Shown here piece by piece: positions 54,965 through 63,007 of a DNA stretch of 64,000 bases. Source of the stretch: Kangiella aquimarina DSM 16071. GTDB lineage: Bacteria > Pseudomonadota > Gammaproteobacteria > Enterobacterales > Kangiellaceae. The notes beneath the pieces were generated by a model. The model had not been told where the DNA came from. It made no database searches and worked only from the letters and a program-made list of their open reading frames with translations. Where the stretch lies: NCBI RefSeq assembly GCF_000374105.1, contig NZ_KB893650.1, positions 1,769,145-1,833,144 of the forward strand, given 5' to 3'. How positions within the stretch are numbered: position 1 is the stretch's first letter; each line of letters opens with the position of its first letter. The position numbers were made by a program, and so were the translations under genes.

Positions 54965-57025
54965 TTACTGGATCAGGTTCGATACTTCTACATCTATCGT
55001 GTAGTCAGTCGAAACACTAATATATCCGTTCACACGTAAGGTGTAGTCACCAGCCTGTTCTGGTCTGAATGAAATGACCTCAGGGTTATCCAGAGATGCA
55101 CTGCTAGCAACAACATTTCCTTCAGCATCTAGCATTTGGAAATCGAGGTCAGCCACACCGCCCCAGCTCAATACTGCATCAATGGCTACTGCATCAGCAC
55201 CAACGCTAATTACATGATCATTGAACTGGATGTTTTCAGCCGAAGGGCCAATGTTACCCTCAATAACCTGCTGGTCTGTAGTAATAGAGGTCCCGTTGTC
55301 CACTAGTTGACCATCCATTTTCAGGCCATCAAAGTTAATGGTGCCTTCAACGTTTTTGATAGACAGGCTGTGAACCTGTGAAGTATTTAAATCGCGCAGA
55401 ACAAAAGCCTTTGCTGTTGACTCCGGAGCATAGAAGTCGATAACTCCTTTGCTTTGACCATTCAGGAAAACTTCACCATGGCCACCTTTTGAGTTGGCTG
55501 TGTAAAGAATCTGAATGCTATCACCGATGAAGTTAAACATGACTTCAGCATTGTTACGGCGGCTTTGCTGATAGCTACCCTCAGTACTTTCAGAGTCAGA
55601 CTTAGTGCTCCAGCGTGAAACATAGTCAATCATAGAATCATTCTCTGAAACCACTTTCCAGTTACCCTGAGATGACCATTTTGTTTCGCCAGCTAGGAAC
55701 TCAGCACGCTTACCTTCTGTAACGCGAGCAAGCTCTATCGCTGCTTTAACATTGATGTAACCGCCACCCACTTGATGGAATTCAAAACCTTCCATTGGGT
55801 CAGCTGTATCACGAATGATTTCTTCAATCTGGTCAGGAGATAGGTCAGGATTAACCTCAAGAAGTAAGCCTGCTACACCAGCAACGAATGGAGTAGCCAT
55901 AGAAGTACCACTCATTCCGGCATAATAAACATCATACTCTGGATACTCAGGGTCAAGCACTGGACCTAATAGTGGCAGAACGGTATTCAATGCTTTTGTA
56001 GAGATGATATTACTACCTGGTGCAGTCACGTCAGGAGCTTTGAATTCATCTCCGGCAACACCGCGACTTGAAAAATCTGCTAAACCGCGATTTTCTGTAC
56101 CCGCTGCAACATTAATAGTCCATGGAGCAACACCATAAGGGTTAAGAGTGTTATCACCTGGGCCGTCGTTACCCGCAGCGAAAGTTACAATGATGCCCTG
56201 TTTGTAAGCTTCGTATGATGCTTGATTGGTTGGGCTATTAGGGTCAAAGTTGGCGCCGCCCGAAGTTCCCCAGCTATTGGTGATTACATCAATGCCATAT
56301 TTATCTTTGTTGCCAATTGCATAATCAAAACCCGCAATTGCATAAAGAATCGAGATGGCATCACCAGCACCTAAGCCAACCAGTTTTGCGTCAGGAGCAA
56401 TACCATCATGGTAATTTGCACGGCGAGCATCATCGGCAGAAGCTGCACCGGTACCTGCAACCGTACCTGCTACGTGGGAGCCGTGACCTGAGCTGGTATC
56501 ACTGTTTGGAACACCCTCAAGAAACACATTCAAACCGCCAGCCAAATCGAGATCGCCAACGATTTTAACGTTTTGTACAACTTTAGAACCAAACTGTAAA
56601 TCAGGGTGTGTAGCATCAACTCCTGAATCTAATACAGCAATGGTTGCACCGCGGCCCGTGACATTTTCAACATCATGTACATAATGGCCGCCAGTGATTT
56701 CACCAGAGTTGTAGTTGTAATATTTTAAAGGCGCATCATAGTAGATACTTTTAACGCGCTCATCTTTAGCGAGTGCATTAATTTGCGCTTTAGTCAAAGT
56801 TGCACCAGCCATAGGCAAGGTTTTCATCGCCAGGTATGGCTGACCAAGGTTAGCCATCACATCATTCAGTTGTGATTGGTCATGGGTAGTCACAATAACT
56901 TTGGTTGGCGTTAACGCTGTAGGTAACATTTCAGTTAACTCAGGTCCGATAATAGCGTCTGCGTGAGCGGTCCCTGCTACGGCTGCCAAAACACTGGCTG
57001 TGATAATTGATACAGTTGGTTTCAT
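54965..57025 (-). CDS. Secreted S8 subtilisin-family peptidase with C-terminal PPC-like domain (paralogue 3)
   Basis: A 686-residue exported protease with a signal peptide (MKPTVSIITASVLAAVAGTAHA). Triad: D133 (VLDSGVDATH), H181 (SGHGSHVAG) and S375 (MSGTSMATPF). In place of the SLH-like repeats of its two neighbours it has a different C-terminal part: a beta-rich ~130-residue domain (QGNWKVVSENDSMIDYVSRW, VMFNFIGDSIQILYTANSKG) and a final pre-peptidase-type beta-sandwich (LDFQMLDAEGNVVASSASLD, PEQAGDYTLRVNGY). Two S8-peptidase boxes precede it. Confidence 0.92.
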   Translation of the reverse strand: MKPTVSIITASVLAAVAGTAHADAIIGPELTEMLPTALTPTKVIVTTHDQSQLNDVMANLGQPYLAMKTLPMAGATLTKAQINALAKDERVKSIYYDAPLKYYNYNSGEITGGHYVHDVENVTGRGATIAVLDSGVDATHPDLQFGSKVVQNVKIVGDLDLAGGLNVFLEGVPNSDTSSGHGSHVAGTVAGTGAASADDARRANYHDGIAPDAKLVGLGAGDAISILYAIAGFDYAIGNKDKYGIDVITNSWGTSGGANFDPNSPTNQASYEAYKQGIIVTFAAGNDGPGDNTLNPYGVAPWTINVAAGTENRGLADFSSRGVAGDEFKAPDVTAPGSNIISTKALNTVLPLLGPVLDPEYPEYDVYYAGMSGTSMATPFVAGVAGLLLEVNPDLSPDQIEEIIRDTADPMEGFEFHQVGGGYINVKAAIELARVTEGKRAEFLAGETKWSSQGNWKVVSENDSMIDYVSRWSTKSDSESTEGSYQQSRRNNAEVMFNFIGDSIQILYTANSKGGHGEVFLNGQSKGVIDFYAPESTAKAFVLRDLNTSQVHSLSIKNVEGTINFDGLKMDGQLVDNGTSITTDQQVIEGNIGPSAENIQFNDHVISVGADAVAIDAVLSWGGVADLDFQMLDAEGNVVASSASLDNPEVISFRPEQAGDYTLRVNGYISVSTDYTIDVEVSNLIQ

Positions 57026-57101
57026 GGTTTGGTCCTCGTAGTCAAAATAATAATTTTTAGGTCTCGACTACGACTATGCACAAAGCCAATGAAATCAGGT
57101 A

Positions 57102-57117
57102 TTGGGTAAAGCCCCTA
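57102..57117 (-). promoter_or_regulatory. S8-peptidase box 3a
   Basis: TTGGGTAAAGCCCCTA, a further copy of the 16-bp box, lies 76 bp upstream of paralogue 3. It differs from box 1 at two positions, both inside the spacer region or next to it. Confidence 0.6.
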
Positions 57118-57124
57118 GATCATG

Positions 57125-57140
57125 CAGGGGTTTTCCCCTA
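57125..57140 (-). promoter_or_regulatory. S8-peptidase box 3b
   Basis: CAGGGGTTTTCCCCTA lies 7 bp beyond box 3a. It shares the G4-N4-C4-TA frame with the others, the spacer being T4 rather than A4. Two tandem boxes suggest cooperative binding. Confidence 0.55.
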
Positions 57141-57166
57141 GTTACTTGGCCACAATAAAAAAAGCC

Positions 57167-57195
57167 ACCTGCATGAGGTGGCTTTATTGGCATTA
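57167..57195 (-). terminator. Rho-independent terminator of the M16 peptidase gene
   Basis: A 10-bp stem (57171-57180 with 57186-57195) with a GCATG loop is preceded on the plus strand by an A-run (57167-57173), giving a T-run on the minus strand. It lies 15 bases past the M16 stop. Confidence 0.85.
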
Positions 57196-57209
57196 AATTG
57201 ATGCCTTAA

Positions 57210-60065
57210 TTATAAAGGGTTTCCTTTTCTATCTAACATTATCGGTTCGCCATAACCAAAAGCTTTGACTCTCTCTAGCTGAGTTGCGGCATCACCAACG
57301 ATAACATAGATCATTTCCTGCTCATCAGCATATTTTTGATAGATAATTTTCACTTCTTCTACCGTCATAGCCTCAAGCTGGGCCTGCTCTTTTTCAATAA
57401 AGTTAAATGGTAAATCAAACTTACTGACCTCATTCAACATAGTCAGTAAATTATTGATGGTTTCGTATTCACGCGTACTTCGTTTAATCAGAAGGTTTTT
57501 GGTGGTTTCCAGATCCTGCTGAGTAAAAGTTTCGTCATAGTTTGCAATAAGATCTTTGAAAATCTCCAAGGATTCAAGAGTAACGTTTGCACGTACCTGC
57601 GAATAAGCCATGAAAGGTGCTATGTAACGGGCTTTACCAATGGTCGAATAAGCTCCGTAGGTATAACCCTTTTCAATTCTCAAAGTCTGGAATAAACGCG
57701 CACTGCCGCCTGCTCCTAGACGGTTTTGCGCAACTGTGAATGGGAAATAATCAGGATCGTCACCACTTAAACCCCGCTTACCCACGATAATGACAGATTG
57801 CTTGGCATCTGGAATATCAACAAAAAAGACTTTAGGCGAATCAAATGTCTTTGGTTCTTCATACTCAGGCAAAGCAAGCAGCTCTCCAGTCCATGATTGA
57901 GACAGCTGCTTAATAGCTGACTTTGCCTGCTGATGATTGATTTGGCCTACAACATGAATCGCTGCATTTTTTGGTGATAGCGCTTTATCATAAAAAGCTT
58001 TTACGTTATCTAAAGTGATAGTCGCAACTGACTCGGAGGTGCCACCAACAGGAATACCTGCACGATGCTCATTGCCATATATCTGGCTATAGAAACCTCT
58101 GCTGGCAACTGCAAAAGGACTGGCTTCGCTCTGCTTAATCTCATTCAGCTGCTTAGCCTTCAACCGCTCGAACTCTTTAGCATCAAAGCGCGGCTCCAGT
58201 AACATTTCAGTCAGCAGCTCCATGGTTGGTTTGTAATTTCTTGCTAAGGTTGTGCCTACTACTGAAATTGAGTCGATACTGGCATCAAATCTGATACTTG
58301 CGCCTAACAAGCCAATGGCATCTTCTAACTCTTCAGGAGTTTTATTTGCAGTCCCTTCATTCATCAACTCAGCTAATAAATTAGCAACACCATACTGACC
58401 TTCGGTTTCTAACCAGGCGCCACCATCAATGCGCATGGCGAAACTGACGATTGGAAGCTCGTTATGTTCCATCGTGTAGATTTCCAAACCATTATCAGCA
58501 ACTGACTTAGAAATCTCAGGAATAGATACCTTGGGTGTTTCACCCAATGGCGGCTCTGAACGATCATGTTTGGTAGGCGTTTTTTCATAATCAGCTAATG
58601 CATCAGCATCAAACTCTTCTTCCGCACCTTGAACAATCTGCTCTTCCACAACATTAGCTTTTTGTGAACCCTCGACAATTAAAGCTGGTTGATCTTGAGG
58701 TACGAAGCTGGTCATGATGAAGTTCTGACCTTTAATATACTCATCATAAACGCGCATAATGTCTTGGTGAGTTACGCTTTTGATATTAGCAATATCTTTC
58801 GCAACGTATGCCGGATCACCCGCATACTCATTATAGATACCTAACTGAAATGCTTTACTGAGAACGCTCGAAATACCATTGTAAAAAGAAGTCTCCTGTC
58901 TGGCTTTAATGCGTTGCAAATCATTATCACTGAAACCTTCTTTCTCAAAGTTAGCAAGAGCTTGTTGAATGGCTTGGTAGACTTCATCCAGGTCAACGCC
59001 CTCATTGGCTCTTACTCGAATAGTGAAAGTACCTGCTATTTCGTTCGAGCCGTTATATGCTGCGACGGATGGCGCTAATTTTTGCTCTTCAACAAGGGCT
59101 TTGTATAGATGCGCTCGTTTACCACGACTTAGGATTTCTCCTAATGCATCCAGTGCATAAGAATCTTTGTGGTATTGCTCAACAGTCGGAAAAGTTAATC
59201 GAATTTCTGGAACCTTAGCAAAGTTATCCAAATGATATAATTTTTTGGTTTCTTCCAACTCTACCGACATCGGTTCAGGATCGCTTACTGGCTCAGACGA
59301 CTTTATTTCACTAAACCATTTAGCAACCATTTTTTTGGTTTCATCAAAATCAATATCACCAGCAATGACCAATGTTGCATTCGATGGGCCATAGTATTCG
59401 CTATAAAACTCTTTAACATCTGAAAGTGTTGCAGCCTGCAGGTCATCCAGATCACCGATAACGGTCCAGTTGTAAGGATGTCCTTCTGGATAAAGGTTTT
59501 TGAGAATCACATGCTGAGTATGGCCATAAGCTTGGTTATCAACGCGTTGTCTTTTTTCATTCTTAACAACCTGCTTTTCTCTTTCCAAAGCCCCTTCGGT
59601 TACCGTATTGATCATAAAGCCAAGGCGGTCTGAATCGATCCACATCAATTTTTCTAACGCATCCTTTGGCACAACCTCGTAATACATAGTACCGTCAGTC
59701 CAGGTACCACCATTACGCGTGCCACCTAACTCTTCGATCATCTTACGGTTTGCGCCTTGAGGAACGTTTTCTGAGTCATTAAATGCCATATGTTCAAAAA
59801 AGTGTGCAAAGCCTGTGCGGCCAGGTTTTTCACGATTTGAACCCACATGCACGATGGTCGCCATGGCAACAATAGGATCAGACTTATCCTGATGCAGAAT
59901 AACTGTTAGCCCATTATCCAACTGATATTTTTCGAAAGGGATTTTAAATTCGGTTTCTTGGTTAGACTGTGACTTTTCAGAGGCTGGCTGTTTATCGCTC
60001 GTTCCGTTATGTTGGCAAGCAACGATGACAAAAGATAGACATAATAGAAGCAATAGTTTTTTCAT
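57210..60065 (-). CDS. M16-family zinc metallopeptidase lipoprotein
   Basis: A 951-residue pitrilysin/insulinase-family lipoprotein: signal MKKLLLLLCLSFVIVAC with lipobox IVAC (C17). The inverted zinc site HxxEH is H88-F-F-E91-H92 in GFAHFFEHMAFN, with a downstream glutamate in ALEREKQVVKNEKRQ. The usual two M16A/M16C-like halves follow: the second, from about residue 510 (SVADNGLEIYTMEHNELPIV), lacks the zinc site and ends in IYVIVGDA. It is likely anchored in the outer membrane or periplasm and degrades peptides, which fits with the secreted S8 enzymes nearby. It has its own terminator. Confidence 0.93.
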   Translation of the reverse strand: MKKLLLLLCLSFVIVACQHNGTSDKQPASEKSQSNQETEFKIPFEKYQLDNGLTVILHQDKSDPIVAMATIVHVGSNREKPGRTGFAHFFEHMAFNDSENVPQGANRKMIEELGGTRNGGTWTDGTMYYEVVPKDALEKLMWIDSDRLGFMINTVTEGALEREKQVVKNEKRQRVDNQAYGHTQHVILKNLYPEGHPYNWTVIGDLDDLQAATLSDVKEFYSEYYGPSNATLVIAGDIDFDETKKMVAKWFSEIKSSEPVSDPEPMSVELEETKKLYHLDNFAKVPEIRLTFPTVEQYHKDSYALDALGEILSRGKRAHLYKALVEEQKLAPSVAAYNGSNEIAGTFTIRVRANEGVDLDEVYQAIQQALANFEKEGFSDNDLQRIKARQETSFYNGISSVLSKAFQLGIYNEYAGDPAYVAKDIANIKSVTHQDIMRVYDEYIKGQNFIMTSFVPQDQPALIVEGSQKANVVEEQIVQGAEEEFDADALADYEKTPTKHDRSEPPLGETPKVSIPEISKSVADNGLEIYTMEHNELPIVSFAMRIDGGAWLETEGQYGVANLLAELMNEGTANKTPEELEDAIGLLGASIRFDASIDSISVVGTTLARNYKPTMELLTEMLLEPRFDAKEFERLKAKQLNEIKQSEASPFAVASRGFYSQIYGNEHRAGIPVGGTSESVATITLDNVKAFYDKALSPKNAAIHVVGQINHQQAKSAIKQLSQSWTGELLALPEYEEPKTFDSPKVFFVDIPDAKQSVIIVGKRGLSGDDPDYFPFTVAQNRLGAGGSARLFQTLRIEKGYTYGAYSTIGKARYIAPFMAYSQVRANVTLESLEIFKDLIANYDETFTQQDLETTKNLLIKRSTREYETINNLLTMLNEVSKFDLPFNFIEKEQAQLEAMTVEEVKIIYQKYADEQEMIYVIVGDAATQLERVKAFGYGEPIMLDRKGNPL

Positions 60066-60116
60066 TGATACATCCTGACTGTCTGACTAAAACTTAGTTT
60101 CGCATGATTTATAGCA

Positions 60117-60911
60117 TTAGGTGATTGTAACCACGCTTTTATTAAATAGCATTTTGTAATTGTTAGCAGTTATTTCACACAACTCGTCATAATTAATGTG
60201 GTGTAAATCAGCAACGAACTGCCCTACTTCTTTAACATAGGCAGGCTGGTTACTTTTCCCTCGATAAGGTACAGGAGCTAAATAAGGAGAGTCTGTCTCA
60301 ATTAAAAGTCTATCTAGTGGTATCTGACGGCATACTTCTCTTAACTCTTCGGCATTTCTAAATGTCACAATTCCTGAGAATGAAATATAAAAGCCCAGCT
60401 CCAATGCAGCCTGAGCCATTTCTAAACTCTCAGTAAAACAGTGCAATACACCGCCGCACTCTTCGGCTTTTTCTTCGCGCAGAATATCAATGGTATCCTG
60501 ACGAGCATCGCGGGTATGGACAATTACTGGTAACTTAGCCTGACGAGCAGCCTGAATATGCTTGCGAAAACTGTCTTGTTGTAATTTATGATTATCAGGA
60601 TCTTTGTTGTAGAAGTAATCAAGCCCAGTTTCACCGATAGCCACAACTTTAGGGTGTTTTGCTTTTTCAACCAGTAACTCAACATCTGCTTCAGACACCG
60701 CATCATAAAGCGGGTGGATACCTACTGAGCATGAAATATCATCATGAGCTTCTGCAATAAGCCGAACGTCATCGAACTTATCCAGAGTAATGCCGACACA
60801 TAGCATGTGCTTAACACCACGGCTACGGGCAAAATCTAGAGCTTTATTGAGGTCGTTATCGTATGCACCCAGATCAAGGCGATCCAGGTGACAGTGTGAA
60901 TCTATGAGCAT
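60117..60911 (-). CDS. TatD-family metal-dependent hydrolase
   Basis: A 264-residue TIM-barrel nuclease-like protein of the TatD family (YcfH-like by position and sequence). Metal-binding motifs: N-terminal IDSHCHLDRL, the glutamate in AIGETGLDYFY, the histidine in VIVHTRDA, HCFTES, and the aspartate in LIETDSPYLAP. Members are 3'-5' DNA exonucleases or deoxyribonucleases. It lies 27 bp after pilZ at the end of the mltG-tmk-holB-pilZ-tatD operon. Confidence 0.93.
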   Translation of the reverse strand: MLIDSHCHLDRLDLGAYDNDLNKALDFARSRGVKHMLCVGITLDKFDDVRLIAEAHDDISCSVGIHPLYDAVSEADVELLVEKAKHPKVVAIGETGLDYFYNKDPDNHKLQQDSFRKHIQAARQAKLPVIVHTRDARQDTIDILREEKAEECGGVLHCFTESLEMAQAALELGFYISFSGIVTFRNAEELREVCRQIPLDRLLIETDSPYLAPVPYRGKSNQPAYVKEVGQFVADLHHINYDELCEITANNYKMLFNKSVVTIT

Positions 60912-60938
60912 AAGAAATTATATTGAATTAGAAATGAG

Positions 60939-61289
60939 TTACATCGTGTGGGTGGGTTTGTCAGAATCAAGACGACCGGCTAGCAAGTTTTCAATTTTAT
61001 TTTTAGTTTGACCATTATCCTGATCGCTAAACTGAATACCGATGCCGGCGCGCTTATTACCCTGAGAACCAATTGGTGTGATCCAGACAACTTTACCAGC
61101 AATGGGCAATTTTTCTGGCTCATCAATGATGGCAAGCAGCATGAAAACATCATCGCCTAAGTTATATTCTTTATTGGTTTGAATAAAGATACCGCCATTC
61201 TCAAGGAACGGCATATAGGCTTTGTAGAGATCTTCTTTGTCTTCGACATGAATGGTTAATATGCCGGGACCGGTTCTTTCTATCCGCAT
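60939..61289 (-). CDS. pilZ: PilZ-domain type IV pilus protein
   Basis: A 116-residue PilZ protein of the type IV pilus assembly subgroup. Sequence blocks MPFLENGGIFIQTNKEYNLG, DDVFMLLAIIDEPEKLPIAG and KVVWITPIGSQGNKRAGIGI match Pseudomonas PilZ along its length. It lacks the RxxxR c-di-GMP-binding motif, as does that protein, so it probably acts through partners such as PilB and FimX. An in-frame TAA 15 bases upstream fixes the ATG at 61289. It is conserved between holB and tatD in many gammaproteobacteria. Confidence 0.92.
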   Translation of the reverse strand: MRIERTGPGILTIHVEDKEDLYKAYMPFLENGGIFIQTNKEYNLGDDVFMLLAIIDEPEKLPIAGKVVWITPIGSQGNKRAGIGIQFSDQDNGQTKNKIENLLAGRLDSDKPTHTM

Positions 61290-61346
61290 CGGGTAACTGC
61301 CTTAATCATGAAAGTCTTAATAACCATCAACCAGTTTATAATAAAA

Positions 61347-62345
61347 TTAACCTAATGACTTGTATTTACTGGCAATTTGGGTGACAAAAATCAATAAGCT
61401 TTGCCACGATGCCATTAGATTAACGGGACTTTTTTGCTTAATCAACCGTTGTAGCTCATTTATTTTCTCGAGCAACATCAACCAGCCCTGACCATTTATC
61501 GCTTTTGACAAGGTCACTAACTCCTGTTTTTGTTGAGCAAAAAGCAATTCGGCCTGATCACCGGCCTGCTGAATTAAGAGAACATCGCGCACCATTAACT
61601 GCATCCAGAATGCCACATCCGCAAGCTCTTCATGCCAGAACTGAGCCATTTGTACAGGGCTTTGGTTGCCTTGGACCAAATCAGTCATCTGTACAATAAA
61701 CTCGGCATATTTGAGTGTATCACCATTAACTCCAAAGTCTTCGGCTTTATAGGGTGCCTGTGGGAACAGGTTTAGAGCAGCTTCAAGAGCCTGGGTCATA
61801 TGCCCTTGTCGTTCCGTTAGCCATTCTTTGACTTGCTTATGATCGTCTACGCTAAGTGATAATAATTGTGCTCGACTACGTATGGTCGGTGGTACTCCCT
61901 GCAACTGTGAGGTTTGAAGAATCAGCAACGTATTATCCTGTGGTTCTTCAAGGGTTTTCAGCAGTGCATTGAACGAGCTGGCGTTCATAGCCTGAACATT
62001 GGCAATATTGGCAACTTTCCAGCCGCCCTGATGTGAAGATTCCTGCATTGAAACAATCAACTCACGGACCTGGCCGACTGATATTTGCGTTTTATCCTGC
62101 TCAACATCAAGAAGATGATAATCAGGATGATTACCGGCCTCAAATAAAAAACAACTTTTACATTCACCACAGGCTTCCTGTTGGCGATTGAGGCATAACA
62201 ACCACTGCGCCAAACTTTCGGCGAAGGTTTCGCGTCCAATACCCTCTGGCCCCATTAAAAGAATGGCATGAGGTAATGAACCCTGCTGAAACTGATCCTG
62301 TACTCGCTTAAATTGACTTTGATTCCAAACTTCAACTTGCGTCAT
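61347..62345 (-). CDS. holB: DNA polymerase III delta' subunit HolB
   Basis: A 332-residue clamp-loader subunit. The N-terminal AAA+ domain keeps the family features (HAILLMGPEGIGRETFAESLA, a degenerate P-loop), the zinc-binding cysteines CGECKSC preceded by LLCLNRQQEAC, NALLKTLEEP (Walker-B-adjacent sensor region) and IRSRAQLL with the SRC-like motif reduced to SRA. It does not bind ATP itself but stabilises the gamma-complex. Its start overlaps the tmk stop by 4 bp. Confidence 0.92.
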   Translation of the reverse strand: MTQVEVWNQSQFKRVQDQFQQGSLPHAILLMGPEGIGRETFAESLAQWLLCLNRQQEACGECKSCFLFEAGNHPDYHLLDVEQDKTQISVGQVRELIVSMQESSHQGGWKVANIANVQAMNASSFNALLKTLEEPQDNTLLILQTSQLQGVPPTIRSRAQLLSLSVDDHKQVKEWLTERQGHMTQALEAALNLFPQAPYKAEDFGVNGDTLKYAEFIVQMTDLVQGNQSPVQMAQFWHEELADVAFWMQLMVRDVLLIQQAGDQAELLFAQQKQELVTLSKAINGQGWLMLLEKINELQRLIKQKSPVNLMASWQSLLIFVTQIASKYKSLG

Positions 62346-62992
62346 AGCACAGAATCCTGCTGTTGATAGAACTGAATGAGAACCTGTTCAATTTGCTGCT
62401 GAACCTCTTCCAGGCTACCTCTAGCATCAACAACCTTGACTCGCTGGGGCTCTTGCTCGGCAATTTGTAAATATCCACGGCGAACCTGCTCGAAAAACCC
62501 TATCTTTTCTTCTTCAAAGCGATCCACCGGTCCACGCTCCTGAGCACGAGAAAGACCAATCTCCACAGGCAAATCAAGCAGAATCGTCAAGTCAGGCTTG
62601 AAGCCTTCAAGGACCCACTGATCAAGTTCAACTAATTTCTCAAGGCCTAATGCCCTGCCTGCGCCTTGATAGGCAAAACTGGCATCACTGAAACGATCAC
62701 ACAAAACCCACTGGCCCCGCTCAAGCGCTGGTTTGATTTTCTGGCTAACATGCTGTGCGCGTGCTGCGTACATCAACAACAACTCACTTTTTGCATCAAC
62801 CTGTTCATCACGCTTAGATAAAAGCAGTTCACGGATCTCTTCTGCGAATGGCGTTCCACCCGGTTCACGCGTATGCAGCAACGAAATATTCTTTGCCTCG
62901 AACCAAGCTTTGATAAAAGCAATGTTAGTGGACTTTCCAACGCCCTCAGTGCCCTCAATGGTGATAAATTTGCCTGTTTGCTTATTAGTCAT
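62342..62992 (-). CDS. tmk: Thymidylate kinase
   Basis: A ~216-residue dTMP kinase. P-loop GTEGVGKSTN near the N-terminus, DR-[FY] motif in LCDRFSDASFAYQGAGRALG, the catalytic TREPGGTPFAEEIR region, and a lid with LSRAQERGPVDRFEEE. The start is ambiguous: ATG 63001 or ATG 62992, the second with GGAA just upstream; I use 62992. It overlaps holB by 4 bp, and the mltG stop lies 15 bp before it. Confidence 0.94.
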   Translation of the reverse strand: MTNKQTGKFITIEGTEGVGKSTNIAFIKAWFEAKNISLLHTREPGGTPFAEEIRELLLSKRDEQVDAKSELLLMYAARAQHVSQKIKPALERGQWVLCDRFSDASFAYQGAGRALGLEKLVELDQWVLEGFKPDLTILLDLPVEIGLSRAQERGPVDRFEEEKIGFFEQVRRGYLQIAEQEPQRVKVVDARGSLEEVQQQIEQVLIQFYQQQDSVL

Positions 62993-63007
62993 AATTTCCA
63001 TTGATCA

